From NCBI RefSeq assembly GCF_018882055.1, contig NZ_JACVPF010000002.1, positions 124,001-188,000 of the forward strand: 64,000 bases of DNA, in the 5' to 3' direction. Of the stretch, positions 15,696 through 24,028 are shown piece after piece (position 1 is the first letter of the stretch; each line of letters starts with the position of its first letter). The notes under the pieces were generated by a model. That model did not search any database. It was not told where the DNA came from and was given only the letters and a program-made list of their open reading frames with translations. The DNA is from Polynucleobacter sp. es-MAR-4 (GTDB lineage Bacteria > Pseudomonadota > Gammaproteobacteria > Burkholderiales > Burkholderiaceae). The position numbers and the translations under genes are program-made.

Positions 15696-16154
15696 TTACG
15701 CATCGTCGCCTCCTGTATGCCATGTGCTGGCCTTGGTTATCCATGCGCCATCAACACGCAGCACCATGCCCTTACCTTGCATCTCACTGGCGGTAAGACA
15801 CCTACGCGGATTAGTAGTGGCTCCATACTCACCAGTACGATGCTTGTCGTACCCCGTCTCACTAATGAATACTCGCTTGCAGGTGGGGCACTGGTTGCGT
15901 GGACTGCTACCCTTTCTGGTTCCAGGAGTCAGCCAGATGTTTGTTGGTGTGAGTAACCCTGCATCCCTGACCTCACCACCAACCACGCGAAGGGTCTTAC
16001 CCGCGTGTAGTAGGTAGAAGTCGTTGGGATTTATATCCCTGCGTGAGAGTCCCCACTTATCCACGATGTACTCAGGGAACTCAGCTGGTGGGTCACCCTC
16101 AACCTCGAACGACCTCATACCTGTGTCCGCGTGAATACTGCTTACGGTAAACAT
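15696..16154 (-). CDS. Zinc-finger-containing hypothetical protein
   Basis: This 152-residue protein has a C-terminal CPTCKRVFISETGYDKHRTG, followed by PRRCLTASEM. The order C-x2-C, H, C would bind one zinc, and is familiar in small phage proteins with a CxxC...H...RRC(L) signature. The N-terminal 80 residues are a beta/alpha mix with no family I recognise. It overlaps the upstream gene by 13 bp. Confidence 0.6.
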   Translation of the reverse strand: MFTVSSIHADTGMRSFEVEGDPPAEFPEYIVDKWGLSRRDINPNDFYLLHAGKTLRVVGGEVRDAGLLTPTNIWLTPGTRKGSSPRNQCPTCKRVFISETGYDKHRTGEYGATTNPRRCLTASEMQGKGMVLRVDGAWITKASTWHTGGDDA

Positions 16155-16444
16155 GAACCCCCCTGAGCACTTAATACATCCCCTGCGAGTGGTGTTTGAG
16201 CCAGCCCGTTAACCCTGTTGATGTGGTTATCTTGGTTTGTGCACCCGAACGGGTAAGCTGAACCATCTTCGGTAGTCTTCAGGTGGTTTAAGGAATCTTG
16301 CGCAATGTCCACCCAGTGAACACAGGACTCAGTTGGGCGCGGGTTCACGGTAGGGCTTGCCACGCAGTGACAGTCTGTCCAGCCTACAGGGTCGTCTGAG
16401 GGCGCGTAGTAGGTGCAGGTGGCGCAGGTGTGGGCGGTGGTCAT
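16142..16444 (-). CDS. Cysteine-rich small protein
   Basis: ATG at 16444 overlaps the upstream stop by 4 bp (ATGA), which decides the start over a longer frame from 16540. The first 50 residues contain HTCATCTYY, DCHC and ESCVHW: five cysteines and two histidines arranged like a small zinc-binding module. The rest is low in structure. Such CxxCxY-start proteins occur in phages and plasmids, without known function. Confidence 0.55.
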   Translation of the reverse strand: MTTAHTCATCTYYAPSDDPVGWTDCHCVASPTVNPRPTESCVHWVDIAQDSLNHLKTTEDGSAYPFGCTNQDNHINRVNGLAQTPLAGDVLSAQGGSCLP

Positions 16445-16809
16445 GAGACTTTCTCCTTTGGATAGAACCCTTGACGCTTTGTGTCGGGGAACATCTCGTA
16501 TAGAGCATTGATAAAGACGAGCATCTCTGGGGTAATCCAAGTCCTAGCCGTTAGGTGAGTAATCCAGTTGTGCTCGCTTCTGTAGTGTGTGTACAGGTCT
16601 TTTAGGTCAAACCAGTAGCGCGACTTATTGAGACAAACCACTGCCCTACCATGCTCGAATGTGAGCTTTGCTACGGATGGGTCTGCACCTACACCCCAAA
16701 CCGCAAAGCACTTACCACCTTGATCATCGGCTACAGAACCACAATCTAGGATGTGTTGGTTGCTGAGGTAAAGACCAAACAATTCCTCCGCGGAATTAAT
16801 GTTCTTCAT
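16441..16809 (-). CDS. Hypothetical protein
   Basis: This 122-residue protein contains KCFAVWGVGADPSVAKLTFEH and RYWFDLKDLYTHY and is otherwise unrecognised. It overlaps both neighbours by 4 bp, so translation is coupled through three genes. Nothing suggests a membrane or exported protein. Confidence 0.55.
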   Translation of the reverse strand: MKNINSAEELFGLYLSNQHILDCGSVADDQGGKCFAVWGVGADPSVAKLTFEHGRAVVCLNKSRYWFDLKDLYTHYRSEHNWITHLTARTWITPEMLVFINALYEMFPDTKRQGFYPKEKVS

Positions 16810-17189
16810 TTAGGACTCCTAAATAGAATCGTTCCCGCTGGCGTACCAATCAATGCTTGTGTACGGGAGAGGTGCATATTCCACTCTCGCGTTACTACCG
16901 CATAGAACTGCTCAAGCGAGTGGATATAGTGCTGATTAACCCAGCCCTCTCCGTCGTGGAACACCTCATGTACAACTCTGTCCTTTAGCATCTCCGCGAA
17001 CTCACTCGGTGAGAGCGATGGGTCATACGGGTTATCGAGGTTATACCTACAGGTGAACCCGTATCGTGTATCCGCGTCTCTGTGTGCTTCAATCGCCTGA
17101 GCGAACTTACCAAGGTGGTAATCCCCATCTGCCCACACGGCATTGGTCAGTGGCTTCAACGCTGACAGTGGTATTGGTTGCTTCTTCAT
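16806..17189 (-). CDS. Hypothetical protein next to the iterons
   Basis: This is the first gene after the iteron region, 127 residues, with AGGAG upstream of the ATG. It contains a histidine/aspartate-rich centre (RVVHEVFHDGEGWVNQHY) that could bind metal, but no known motif is matched. Promoter signals for this operon should lie in the iteron gap upstream, so replication control may also affect it. Confidence 0.55.
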   Translation of the reverse strand: MKKQPIPLSALKPLTNAVWADGDYHLGKFAQAIEAHRDADTRYGFTCRYNLDNPYDPSLSPSEFAEMLKDRVVHEVFHDGEGWVNQHYIHSLEQFYAVVTREWNMHLSRTQALIGTPAGTILFRSPK

Positions 17190-17275
17190 TTCTACTTCTC
17201 CTGTTTACCGATATTTGGATTGCACTGACCCACACATCGGTGGATGTGGGAGTGCTTGAATTCGTTTTTGTTTGC

Positions 17276-17465
17276 CCAACCACTGGCAAACCACTGAGGT
17301 GTTTCCTTATGCTTCTTCAGTCACAAGTTGAGTGGTTTGATGGTCAGTGGTTTGCCTTAAGGAAAAACAACCACCAAACCACTGAAGTTGGTTGGTTGGT
17401 GTTTCCAGTTTTCAGCTCAGACCAAACCACTTCCCAACCACTTCCCAACCAGTGCAAACCACTGA
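17276..17465. repeat. Iteron array, candidate replication origin of the element
   Basis: The 11-bp unit CAAACCACTGA occurs exactly at 17287-17297, 17375-17385 and 17455-17465, and in reverse at 17344-17354. Degenerate copies lie at 17276-17286, 17329-17339 (reverse), 17423-17433, 17434-17444 and 17445-17454. Several copies are tandem with an 11-bp period, close to one helical turn. The array sits immediately downstream of the PrimPol-ATPase gene in a gap with no gene. Iterons beside a rep gene are typical of plasmid and satellite origins; function here is inferred. Confidence 0.7.
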
Positions 17466-17477
17466 ACCAGTTATTGC

Positions 17478-19520
17478 TCATAAACGGCTCTCTGGAGGGG
17501 TAAACCGAACGGAATTAGCCTCTTTTTGGTCATTTACTGCTAATTGATTACCCGCTTCATACGGGGCTAGTAGTAGCAACCCTGCTGCGCTGAGACCTGT
17601 AGCGGCATAAGACTTGTTGTTCTTAACCACCACCCCCTCTTCAGTGAGCAGCTCTTCCCTAATGCAATAAGAAAGACAGGTCGTTACGCGATTCTTAGCC
17701 ATACCTATCAGCCCGTGGTGATCCTTTAACTCGTTCTTGGTCATAGGTTGCTTACTGTTGTGTAGGTAACTCAGTACCGCCTTGACATCCCTGATTAGCA
17801 GTTCATCAGACGCATTCTTGACGGCTTGTGTTTTGGATTCATGCGTCGGTGCGGCAAGCTCTTCAAAAACCCAACCTTTACGCACTAGGTGTAGATCAGG
17901 AATATCTTCCCCATATGTATTCTTTGGGAAGCTGACATGAATACCCACCTCGTCAGGGAGTAGACCTCTTGAGGTCTTGTTAAGCCAGTCCTTATCTTCA
18001 ATGCCGTATCGATACCTCGCCATAACAGCAACCATACGAGCACCGTCTGCAAGAGACGCGCCCCCACGCAGTGAAAATTGGCTTACATTTTTCTCGCTAC
18101 CTGATGCTTTATTGACGTGGTGTATGTAGCGAACGCAGCAATCCACAGTTCGGAAAATCAGTCGCGCTGCCTCTACTAACCCTTGCTCAGCATCGTTCAC
18201 CCTGCTTTCACCAATACCGAAGGAAACCATTGGGTCAAAGATGATTAGGTCTACACCTTGACCCTTACACTCCCTAGCGATTACCTTGGCAAACTCTGTA
18301 GGTGCAACAAGTTCGCCTGTGACTTGGGTTAATCGTAGATTCTCAAGTGTGACATCGGAGACAAAGACCTTACTGGTTACCTTGAGGATTTCTTCATCAC
18401 TCAGTTGCATTGCTTCACATAACTTAAGAAGTCGCGCATAAATCTGCTCACGCGTATCTTCTTTGGTTACGAATAAGACCTTACCATCGGACATTACCTC
18501 GCGCCCCCAAATTGGACGACCCAATGCATAGTTAATCGCCTCAAGCATCGCGATTGTTGTCTTACCTGTACCACCTGTACCACCTAAAACTGAAAAGTCA
18601 GCCCATAGATACCCCGCAACCAATTCACGGGGTGTGGACTTCATGTTCCGTAATTCAGTGATGCTGGTTACAGGCTCAGGGAAAGTCCAATTAACACTCT
18701 CAACGACAGTCTTGCTACCCAACCACCCCGCCATTCGGTGCATCTTGATAGAGCACTCCTCAAGGCTCGGCAGACCCTTAACATTTTTACCCTCAGCATG
18801 ATTCTTGTAGGTGTCGTGAAGACTCTTAATACGGTCTGCGATGTCGTTCTGCCCCGATGCCTTGCAGATACCCGTGAATAATGCTTCCGCAATATTCAGT
18901 TCTACATTTGTATGGGCTAAGCCACCTGCTAGTGCAAGCATTCCGACATGGAACGCACCCTTTTGAACCTGCTGAGCAAAGTCCACACCTACTGCAATCA
19001 ACTTGCATCGGGCTAGTAGTTCTTCATGCTTGATAAAGGTCGGCTCGCCTTCCTTAAGCCATTGAACCTGACCAATATCGTCATCCTTACGCACTACAGA
19101 AGGCGGTAGGATTGTGTAGCTACCATCCCCGCGTAGTTCTAGCATCATTCCAGCATCGCCCACAAACTTTACTGTGCCCGCTTCCTCCTCGGTTCGGTAA
19201 TAGAAATGTGACGGCAACAGTTCACCACCGTATTCGCGCCCAGAGATTAGATTGGTTGGGGGTAGCACATACCCAGCGATAATCCGAGCCTCATTACAGT
19301 CGAGGTCGATGTCTTTTAGACCATCGCTTTCCTTACCCAACAACACACCAATATTCATGTTGTCTTTGAAGTCACTGGGGTCAGTAGTCTTCCACCAACC
19401 ACCATTGCGCGAGATAGGCTTCTTACCTGTCTCTTTTTTACCATCATCAGGCTTGCATGGCATCAGCGTCCATTTATTCTTGGTTATGTAGCGTTCGGCT
19501 ACTGCTTGTGTTTTACTCAT
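17478..19520 (-). CDS. PrimPol-RepA-like ATPase, element replication protein
   Basis: ATG at 19520 overlaps the upstream stop by 4 bp and precedes MSKTQAVAERYI; a frame to 19592 is less likely. The 680-residue protein has an N-terminal primase-polymerase domain. KDIDLDCNEA (DxD, about 66-75) is followed by SHFYY at about 105. A RecA-like RepA ATPase comes next, with GGTGGTGKTTIAM (Walker A, about 312-324), LIIFDPM (Walker B, about 423), YIHHVNK and SLRGGASLADGAR. It should prime and unwind DNA at the neighbouring iterons. This primase/helicase fusion is typical of satellites and small integrative elements. Confidence 0.85.
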   Translation of the reverse strand: MSKTQAVAERYITKNKWTLMPCKPDDGKKETGKKPISRNGGWWKTTDPSDFKDNMNIGVLLGKESDGLKDIDLDCNEARIIAGYVLPPTNLISGREYGGELLPSHFYYRTEEEAGTVKFVGDAGMMLELRGDGSYTILPPSVVRKDDDIGQVQWLKEGEPTFIKHEELLARCKLIAVGVDFAQQVQKGAFHVGMLALAGGLAHTNVELNIAEALFTGICKASGQNDIADRIKSLHDTYKNHAEGKNVKGLPSLEECSIKMHRMAGWLGSKTVVESVNWTFPEPVTSITELRNMKSTPRELVAGYLWADFSVLGGTGGTGKTTIAMLEAINYALGRPIWGREVMSDGKVLFVTKEDTREQIYARLLKLCEAMQLSDEEILKVTSKVFVSDVTLENLRLTQVTGELVAPTEFAKVIARECKGQGVDLIIFDPMVSFGIGESRVNDAEQGLVEAARLIFRTVDCCVRYIHHVNKASGSEKNVSQFSLRGGASLADGARMVAVMARYRYGIEDKDWLNKTSRGLLPDEVGIHVSFPKNTYGEDIPDLHLVRKGWVFEELAAPTHESKTQAVKNASDELLIRDVKAVLSYLHNSKQPMTKNELKDHHGLIGMAKNRVTTCLSYCIREELLTEEGVVVKNNKSYAATGLSAAGLLLLAPYEAGNQLAVNDQKEANSVRFTPPESRL

Positions 19521-20155
19521 ACCGCCTCCTCCTTGTGCAACCACTCCGGCAGAAGACTCACCATCGAAACCTGCTTCAAGTTCCGTGAGCAATAGCGTTC
19601 AAACTCACTACGCATCAGTCGCTTATTGAGCTTCAAAGTGCACGCGGTGGTATCGAACAAAACGGCATTCGTAGCGATTAGGTAGGTAGCAGCCCCGAGC
19701 ATCGCGCCCATTACTACTTCAGCGTCTACTCCTTGAGCCTTTGCAATTCCCGCACAAATTCGATTCACTACGATGCGTTCATCTAGCGATGAAGCAGGGT
19801 GTGCACTGTGCTTGAACATTTCCCCAGCCCAACCAGAGATTGTGTGAATCCCGATGAAGAATGCGCGGATAGGCTCTTCAAGCGAATTAATCTCGTCGCC
19901 AAATATTCCACTGGGCATAACCTCAGAGTACCCACCCCACATACCATGCTTATCACGCGCTAGGTAGCCTGCCTTAAAGTGGAAGCCCATTGCTGCAGCA
20001 CAAACAATATGCCCCGCCTCGTGCTCACTTGAATTGGTCAGTGAGGATGGCTCTACTCCGTGCTGAGCCACAATCGCTTCAGCCCATTGCATCTCATGCT
20101 GGGTTGGTCGGTTCAAGGCTTGAACTATTGACGGATTAGAAGGTGTCATTCTCAT
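19517..20155 (-). CDS. HExxH protein, possible M41-like metallopeptidase
   Basis: In 212 residues it carries SEHEAGHIVCAAAMGF (zinc-binding HExxH at about residue 42). About 75 residues on comes SGWAGEMFKHSAHPASSLDERI, where the AGE helix and the later SxxDE resemble the third-ligand region of FtsH-family M41 peptidases. No AAA domain or membrane segment is present. It overlaps both the upstream gene and the rep gene by 4 bp. Coupling to rep suggests a role in control of replication or induction; activity is inferred. Confidence 0.7.
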   Translation of the reverse strand: MRMTPSNPSIVQALNRPTQHEMQWAEAIVAQHGVEPSSLTNSSEHEAGHIVCAAAMGFHFKAGYLARDKHGMWGGYSEVMPSGIFGDEINSLEEPIRAFFIGIHTISGWAGEMFKHSAHPASSLDERIVVNRICAGIAKAQGVDAEVVMGAMLGAATYLIATNAVLFDTTACTLKLNKRLMRSEFERYCSRNLKQVSMVSLLPEWLHKEEAV

Positions 20156-20358
20156 TTCTTTCTCCCTTGAAGAACCGCAGGTGGTTGCTCATCTGCCATA
20201 ACCAGCTCACCAGTTAGCACGGCTGCCATATACGCACATACGCGCTGAGGGTCAAATACCGTCTTCTTGCGCAAGATAGGCATTACCATTGGCAAACCTT
20301 GATCGCCAGAGAGAGGCATGCTCTGCTGGCTGGGATGTGGCTTCTTAGGCGCGTTCAT
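20152..20358 (-). CDS. Hypothetical 68-residue protein
   Basis: A small basic, proline-rich product (PKKPHPSQQSMPLSG at the start) overlaps both neighbours by 4 bp in the coupled run leading into rep. No domain is visible beyond a possible helix at RVCAYMAAVLTGELV. It is a small accessory of the replication operon at most. Confidence 0.5.
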   Translation of the reverse strand: MNAPKKPHPSQQSMPLSGDQGLPMVMPILRKKTVFDPQRVCAYMAAVLTGELVMADEQPPAVLQGRKK

Positions 20359-20717
20359 TCAGCCACCACTTCGGTTACAAGGTGGAAGTGCGCAAACTCC
20401 GCTGTACCACGCTGAAAGAACACATACGCGTCGCCGACAAAGTGCGTCTCACGAGTCCCGTGAATCGTGCAATCTGAGAATCGGATGAAGCCGTTGACAT
20501 TACACAAATCCTCAAGGATTCCAATGTACATTGCCCCAGTCTTGCGTTGAGCTACTACACGCTTACCGATTAGGTTCGCTATAGGTGCAAAGAATCCCAT
20601 CTTGGCTGTGCTGGTTGGTGTAGCTGACTTTGCTTCCGTAGCAGATGGGGGTAAAATTCGCTTAGCAATCTTGATTACGGGCTTTGCCTTAGTCATCTTG
20701 CTGTGTTCGTTATTCAT
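20355..20717 (-). CDS. Possible Sm-like small protein of the element
   Basis: ATG at 20717 has AAAGGAG well placed upstream. After about 45 basic residues, the C-terminal half reads LIGKRVVAQRKTGAMYIGILEDL, then VGDAYVFFQRGTA. This resembles the Sm fold, in which a G-xx-Y-x-G-x-L strand 2 region and a later RG are conserved (Sm1/Sm2-like). If right, it could bind RNA. The match is weak, so another small beta-barrel is equally possible. It begins the coupled run into rep. Confidence 0.5.
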   Translation of the reverse strand: MNNEHSKMTKAKPVIKIAKRILPPSATEAKSATPTSTAKMGFFAPIANLIGKRVVAQRKTGAMYIGILEDLCNVNGFIRFSDCTIHGTRETHFVGDAYVFFQRGTAEFAHFHLVTEVVAE

Positions 20718-20756
20718 AACGACTCCTTTGTTAATGTTGTTCGTAAGCAAGACCCC

Positions 20757-20786
20757 AAAAGCCACTGTCCGTAACCAGTGGCTTTT
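20757..20786. terminator. Hairpin upstream of the replication operon
   Basis: AAAAGCCACTG and CAGTGGCTTTT form a perfect 11-bp stem with an 8-base loop, followed by T on the plus side. It lies 40 bp upstream of the Sm-like gene start, so it may terminate or attenuate transcription coming from the AlpA/integrase side before the replication operon. The stem contains CCACTG, also found in the iterons. Confidence 0.45.
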
Positions 20787-20916
20787 TCATTGCCAACACT
20801 GTTACGGTTCGTAGGGCTGAGTTCTGCCATCCACTGAATGTGGTTCTTAAATTTCATAATGGGGACTTGGCTATTAGCTAATAGAGAGCGACCGCGCTGG
20901 GCGAGTCTGCGTGTGG

Positions 20917-21123
20917 TTAATCATGTAATACCTTTCTAATATCGTTCGTAAAAATCCGCAACCAGTAACTCGGTTGAAGCGAATTTTGCCTGCCATTTTT
21001 CTCTACGGCAGATTCGCTATATTCTTTAGGCGCATATACCCATTGGCTTCCAGCCGAATTTCTCGTTTGTAAATTGCCAGCTACAGAGCCATAAAACGGC
21101 TTAGCTTTATAGCTGGCATTCAC
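20917..21123 (-). CDS. Doubtful 68-residue reading frame
   Basis: A short minus-strand frame with reasonable codon use (NASYKAKPFYGSVAGN at the start) but no ribosome binding site before the ATG and no match I know. It fills most of the 436-bp space between the Sm-like gene and the gene at 21154-21585, which otherwise holds only hairpins. It may be real or may be leader sequence. Confidence 0.35.
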   Translation of the reverse strand: MNASYKAKPFYGSVAGNLQTRNSAGSQWVYAPKEYSESAVEKNGRQNSLQPSYWLRIFTNDIRKVLHD

Positions 21124-21153
21124 AGCTAAGATGCGACTACTTCCTTTGGATTG

Positions 21154-21585
21154 CTAGGCTTCGCAAGCCTCCAATGCATCAATACGATTGAAGAAGTTAT
21201 CCATCAACGCAAGGTACTCGTCCCCGAAGTCATTTAGGATTTGCATTAGGTCAGCGCTGGGTAATCTACTTCCGTATTCTGTTTCTCCCCATAGGTGCTC
21301 CGGTGTCGCGCCCGACTCTATTAGCTTGTCTTCCCACTTTTTAGGGGGTGGTGTTGTACGCGCTAGCCACATGCTTCGCGCTACAGATTCCGCATATGTG
21401 GAATTCAGTATTGGTGGGTAGTAGTCCTCAAGCATTTCTGTAACCCAACCTGCTACCGCTCTGCTAGCCTGATACCTATTATTGGCTGCCTCAATCTTTT
21501 CTACTACTCTACACGCGGTTTTAAACCCCTCCTGCGTTAGTTCTGTGTCTTCATGCTTAACTACTTTCTTTGACTTCTTACTCAT
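21154..21585 (-). CDS. Hypothetical acidic protein
   Basis: This 143-residue protein has a charged start (MSKKSKKVVKHEDTELTQEGF), a helical middle (AGWVTEMLEDYYPPI) and an acidic end (DFGDEYLALMDNFFNRIDALEACEA). It lies between AlpA and the replication operon. No family is recognised. AAAGGAG precedes the ATG, so it should be well translated. Confidence 0.6.
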   Translation of the reverse strand: MSKKSKKVVKHEDTELTQEGFKTACRVVEKIEAANNRYQASRAVAGWVTEMLEDYYPPILNSTYAESVARSMWLARTTPPPKKWEDKLIESGATPEHLWGETEYGSRLPSADLMQILNDFGDEYLALMDNFFNRIDALEACEA

Positions 21586-21662
21586 TTACTTCTCCTTTGT
21601 TATCGCGCCCCGTAACAGCGCGGTTTATTCCTACGATCGGGATGCTCGTATAAGAATTCTGT

Positions 21663-21902
21663 TTATTGATTACGCCATCCAGCGACGGCTCTACGGATAT
21701 CACCTGCGTAAAAGATGGCAAGGGATGTACCAGTACACTTGATCGGTCTAGGTAGTAGCGACTTGTTGATGTAGCGGTGCACGCTCCGTGTACTCTTACC
21801 GATGTAGAGCGCGACCTCGTCTATAGAGATAGGCGCGTCATCTGAGAGTTCATTCAGAACCTTAGGGTCGCGTACTGTGCTACTTTGTCGTTGATGTGTC
21901 AT
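21663..21902 (-). CDS. AlpA-family regulator / excisionase-like protein
   Basis: This 79-residue protein has the short winged HTH of AlpA/MerR-like excisionases: ISIDEVALYIGKSTRSVHRYINKSLLPRPIKCTG, followed by FYAGDIRRAVAGW. AlpA proteins activate or assist the integrase of P4-like elements and are standard in phage-inducible islands, where they drive the operon and help excision. It sits between the unknown gene 21154-21585 and the integrase operon. Confidence 0.8.
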   Translation of the reverse strand: MTHQRQSSTVRDPKVLNELSDDAPISIDEVALYIGKSTRSVHRYINKSLLPRPIKCTGTSLAIFYAGDIRRAVAGWRNQ

Positions 21903-22005
21903 TGCTAGTCATTGGTAGTTGTTTCAATGACTGCAGTTTGGGACCCCTAAGCGATATTAGAAATCCATATAGATACGCTAGTGACTAATGTATCTAGTTC
22001 TCCTC

Positions 22006-22584
22006 TCAGAGGTAGTACTTTTCAAGGTTAGATTCTGTTCCAGCATCTATCCCGTGTTCCTTTTTGAGCCTGCTGATTGCGCGCTTACGGTAGCCGTGAA
22101 CCTGCCTATCCTTCTCGAAAGCAGCAATCGAACGGGCAAGGTCTATATGCTCTTGAGGAATCTTGGACTTACGGCTACCACCACGCGCCAGTTTGTCCTT
22201 GGCATCTGATAAATCGAGTACTGCATCGAGCAGCTTAGGGTCTTGAGTAGTTGCGGTAACGACCTTCACAGTTCCGAACGGGGTGGCATCAACAGAGACC
22301 TCAACTCCGTGCAAAGTTTCCTTCTTGGGCTCTGGATGCAGCGACTGTGCCAGCTTGAATTTCTCTGACTCCGTTAGCCTCGCGCCCTTCTCCTTCTCAG
22401 CCTGTTCTAGTGCAATCTTCAGTCTTGCGGAACTGGCTCTCATTAGCTCGATGTCTGCCTTCAAGACTTTGCGCTGCTTAGCCTTATTCTTACCTGAGGA
22501 CAGAACCCTATCTCCTGAATCCGACTTCGATACTAGGTGTTCCAGTAGCCTCTCATCGAATGGCTTTGATTTATCTATAGCCAT
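22006..22584 (-). CDS. Hypothetical protein coupled to the integrase
   Basis: Its ATG overlaps the integrase stop (TAATG). The 192-residue protein is basic and mostly helical (SSARLKIALEQAEKEKGARL, KLAQSLHPEPK), with a beta segment GVEVSVDATPFGTVKVV. I recognise no domain. Co-translation with the integrase suggests a recombination or regulatory accessory. Confidence 0.6.
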   Translation of the reverse strand: MAIDKSKPFDERLLEHLVSKSDSGDRVLSSGKNKAKQRKVLKADIELMRASSARLKIALEQAEKEKGARLTESEKFKLAQSLHPEPKKETLHGVEVSVDATPFGTVKVVTATTQDPKLLDAVLDLSDAKDKLARGGSRKSKIPQEHIDLARSIAAFEKDRQVHGYRKRAISRLKKEHGIDAGTESNLEKYYL

Positions 22585-23726
22585 TACTTAGCTCCCCTCA
22601 GGTATTCAGCCCACGCAGTCATCATCGGCTTACGCTCAGCTAGGAAGTCTGAACGGAGATACGCGGTTACAGTCTTTGTACCTAGAGAGTGCGCTAGTTG
22701 TGACTCTGCCACCTCAAAGCTATAACCCGCACTTGCACTCCAATCCCTGAAGCAACTACGCATACCGTGAACAGTTACATCCTCACCACCCTTTACTCTG
22801 TGCAGAGACTTACTGATGGCGACATCAGATAACGCGCCACCCTCGGAGTTCGGGAATACGATGTCGGTCTCTAGGTGCTTGTTTAGAACCTTTTGATCTT
22901 TCAATAGCTCGAGTGTTTCACCGCTCAACGGGCAGCGCCATTCGTTGCGAGCCTTCATTAGGTCGGCTGGCACTGTCCATAGCTTCTTCTTCATATCGAG
23001 CTGCGACCATGTAAGCTGTCGCGCATTGTTACTACGGCAGGCGGTGAGAATAATGAATCGCAGTGCGTTGTAGCTAGTGATGAGACGCTTGCTAGTTATG
23101 CCTTTGTATAGGGCTGGCGCAGCCTTCACCGCCAATGCGGCATGATGCTCCTTGCTACGCTTAATCCCGAGGTTCGGGGACAGGTGGTTCACCACTTTGA
23201 CAGATGCTGGATTTGCTATCACCTGATTTTGGTAATACACAGCGAAGCCTGCATCGAGGATGTTTTCTATCCGAGACCTCACCCTACGCGCTGTCTCTAG
23301 CTTACTGCCGATATTCTTCAAGATGCTCAGCACATCACTCGGGGTTACCTCATGTGGCTGCTTGTGCCCGATTGTTGGGTACGCGTACTCGGTGAGAGTG
23401 TTGCGCCACTGTTGAGCATGCTTGGGGTTAGACCAATACTTTGATTCCTCACGAGCGGATATGTAGTCTTCCGCTATCTTCTTGAATGTGGGCGCACTGC
23501 TGGACTCCGTCTTCACCTTACCGACCAGTGCACGGGCTTCAGCTAGGCGCATACCGTTAGGACTGGCATCGCCAATAACCTTCCATACCCGCTTACTGTC
23601 CACAGTAATGCGGGACACCCAGCTACGAGTGCCTGTTGAGCTAACCCACAGGTACAAGCCCTGCCCGCAGGCGGTGTGACCACACTTGGTTATGGTGTTA
23701 CATTGTTGGACATTCAGGACTTTCAT
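22584..23726 (-). CDS. int: Tyrosine-recombinase integrase
   Basis: This 380-residue integrase has an N-terminal arm-binding-type domain with a SAM-like core (about 75-165) and a C-terminal catalytic domain. The catalytic residues are visible: Arg in TACRSNNARQLTWSQL, His-x-x-Arg in VHGMRSCFRDW, and the nucleophile Tyr in TKTVTAYLRSD. It lies 163 bp from the tRNA-Ser 3' end, as expected for an enzyme that recombines there. It would integrate and excise the 18 kb element. Confidence 0.93.
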   Translation of the reverse strand: MKVLNVQQCNTITKCGHTACGQGLYLWVSSTGTRSWVSRITVDSKRVWKVIGDASPNGMRLAEARALVGKVKTESSSAPTFKKIAEDYISAREESKYWSNPKHAQQWRNTLTEYAYPTIGHKQPHEVTPSDVLSILKNIGSKLETARRVRSRIENILDAGFAVYYQNQVIANPASVKVVNHLSPNLGIKRSKEHHAALAVKAAPALYKGITSKRLITSYNALRFIILTACRSNNARQLTWSQLDMKKKLWTVPADLMKARNEWRCPLSGETLELLKDQKVLNKHLETDIVFPNSEGGALSDVAISKSLHRVKGGEDVTVHGMRSCFRDWSASAGYSFEVAESQLAHSLGTKTVTAYLRSDFLAERKPMMTAWAEYLRGAK

Positions 23727-23727
23727 A

Positions 23728-23818
23728 AGTGGTAGTATGCCTGACTTTTGAGGGGGTCATGCTACCACTCGTACTACCATTCCTTATGTCAGTGGTAGGG
23801 TGTGGATGTCAGTGGTTG
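23728..23818. repeat. Repeats between int and tRNA-Ser, candidate integrase/AlpA arm sites
   Basis: AGTGGTAG occurs at 23728-23735 and 23791-23798 and in reverse (CTACCACT) at 23762-23769. ATGTCAGTGGT is repeated directly at 23786-23796 and 23806-23816, 20 bp apart, about two helical turns. Such repeats near an attachment site are typical arm-type binding sites for a tyrosine integrase or its excisionase. The gap also holds the int promoter region. Confidence 0.55.
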
Positions 23819-23888
23819 TCTCCCTGTGACCCTGCGAGCCTTACTGCGTATAGAGTCTAAATTTACAAACCCTAGCGGGTATAGGTTC

Positions 23889-23978
<90 letters not shown>

Positions 23979-24028
23979 GTTAACTACAGGATAAAACTTA
24001 ACAGCTATCCCCACTTGAGTCCTGCAAT

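Noticed and set aside
17276-17465. CRISPR array
   Set aside because: Repeats are 11 bp, in both orientations and without unique spacers of constant length; no cas genes are present.
17066-17503. Plus-strand 145-codon frame across the iterons
   Set aside because: It covers a repeat array and the start of two opposite genes, and its composition reflects the repeats rather than a protein.
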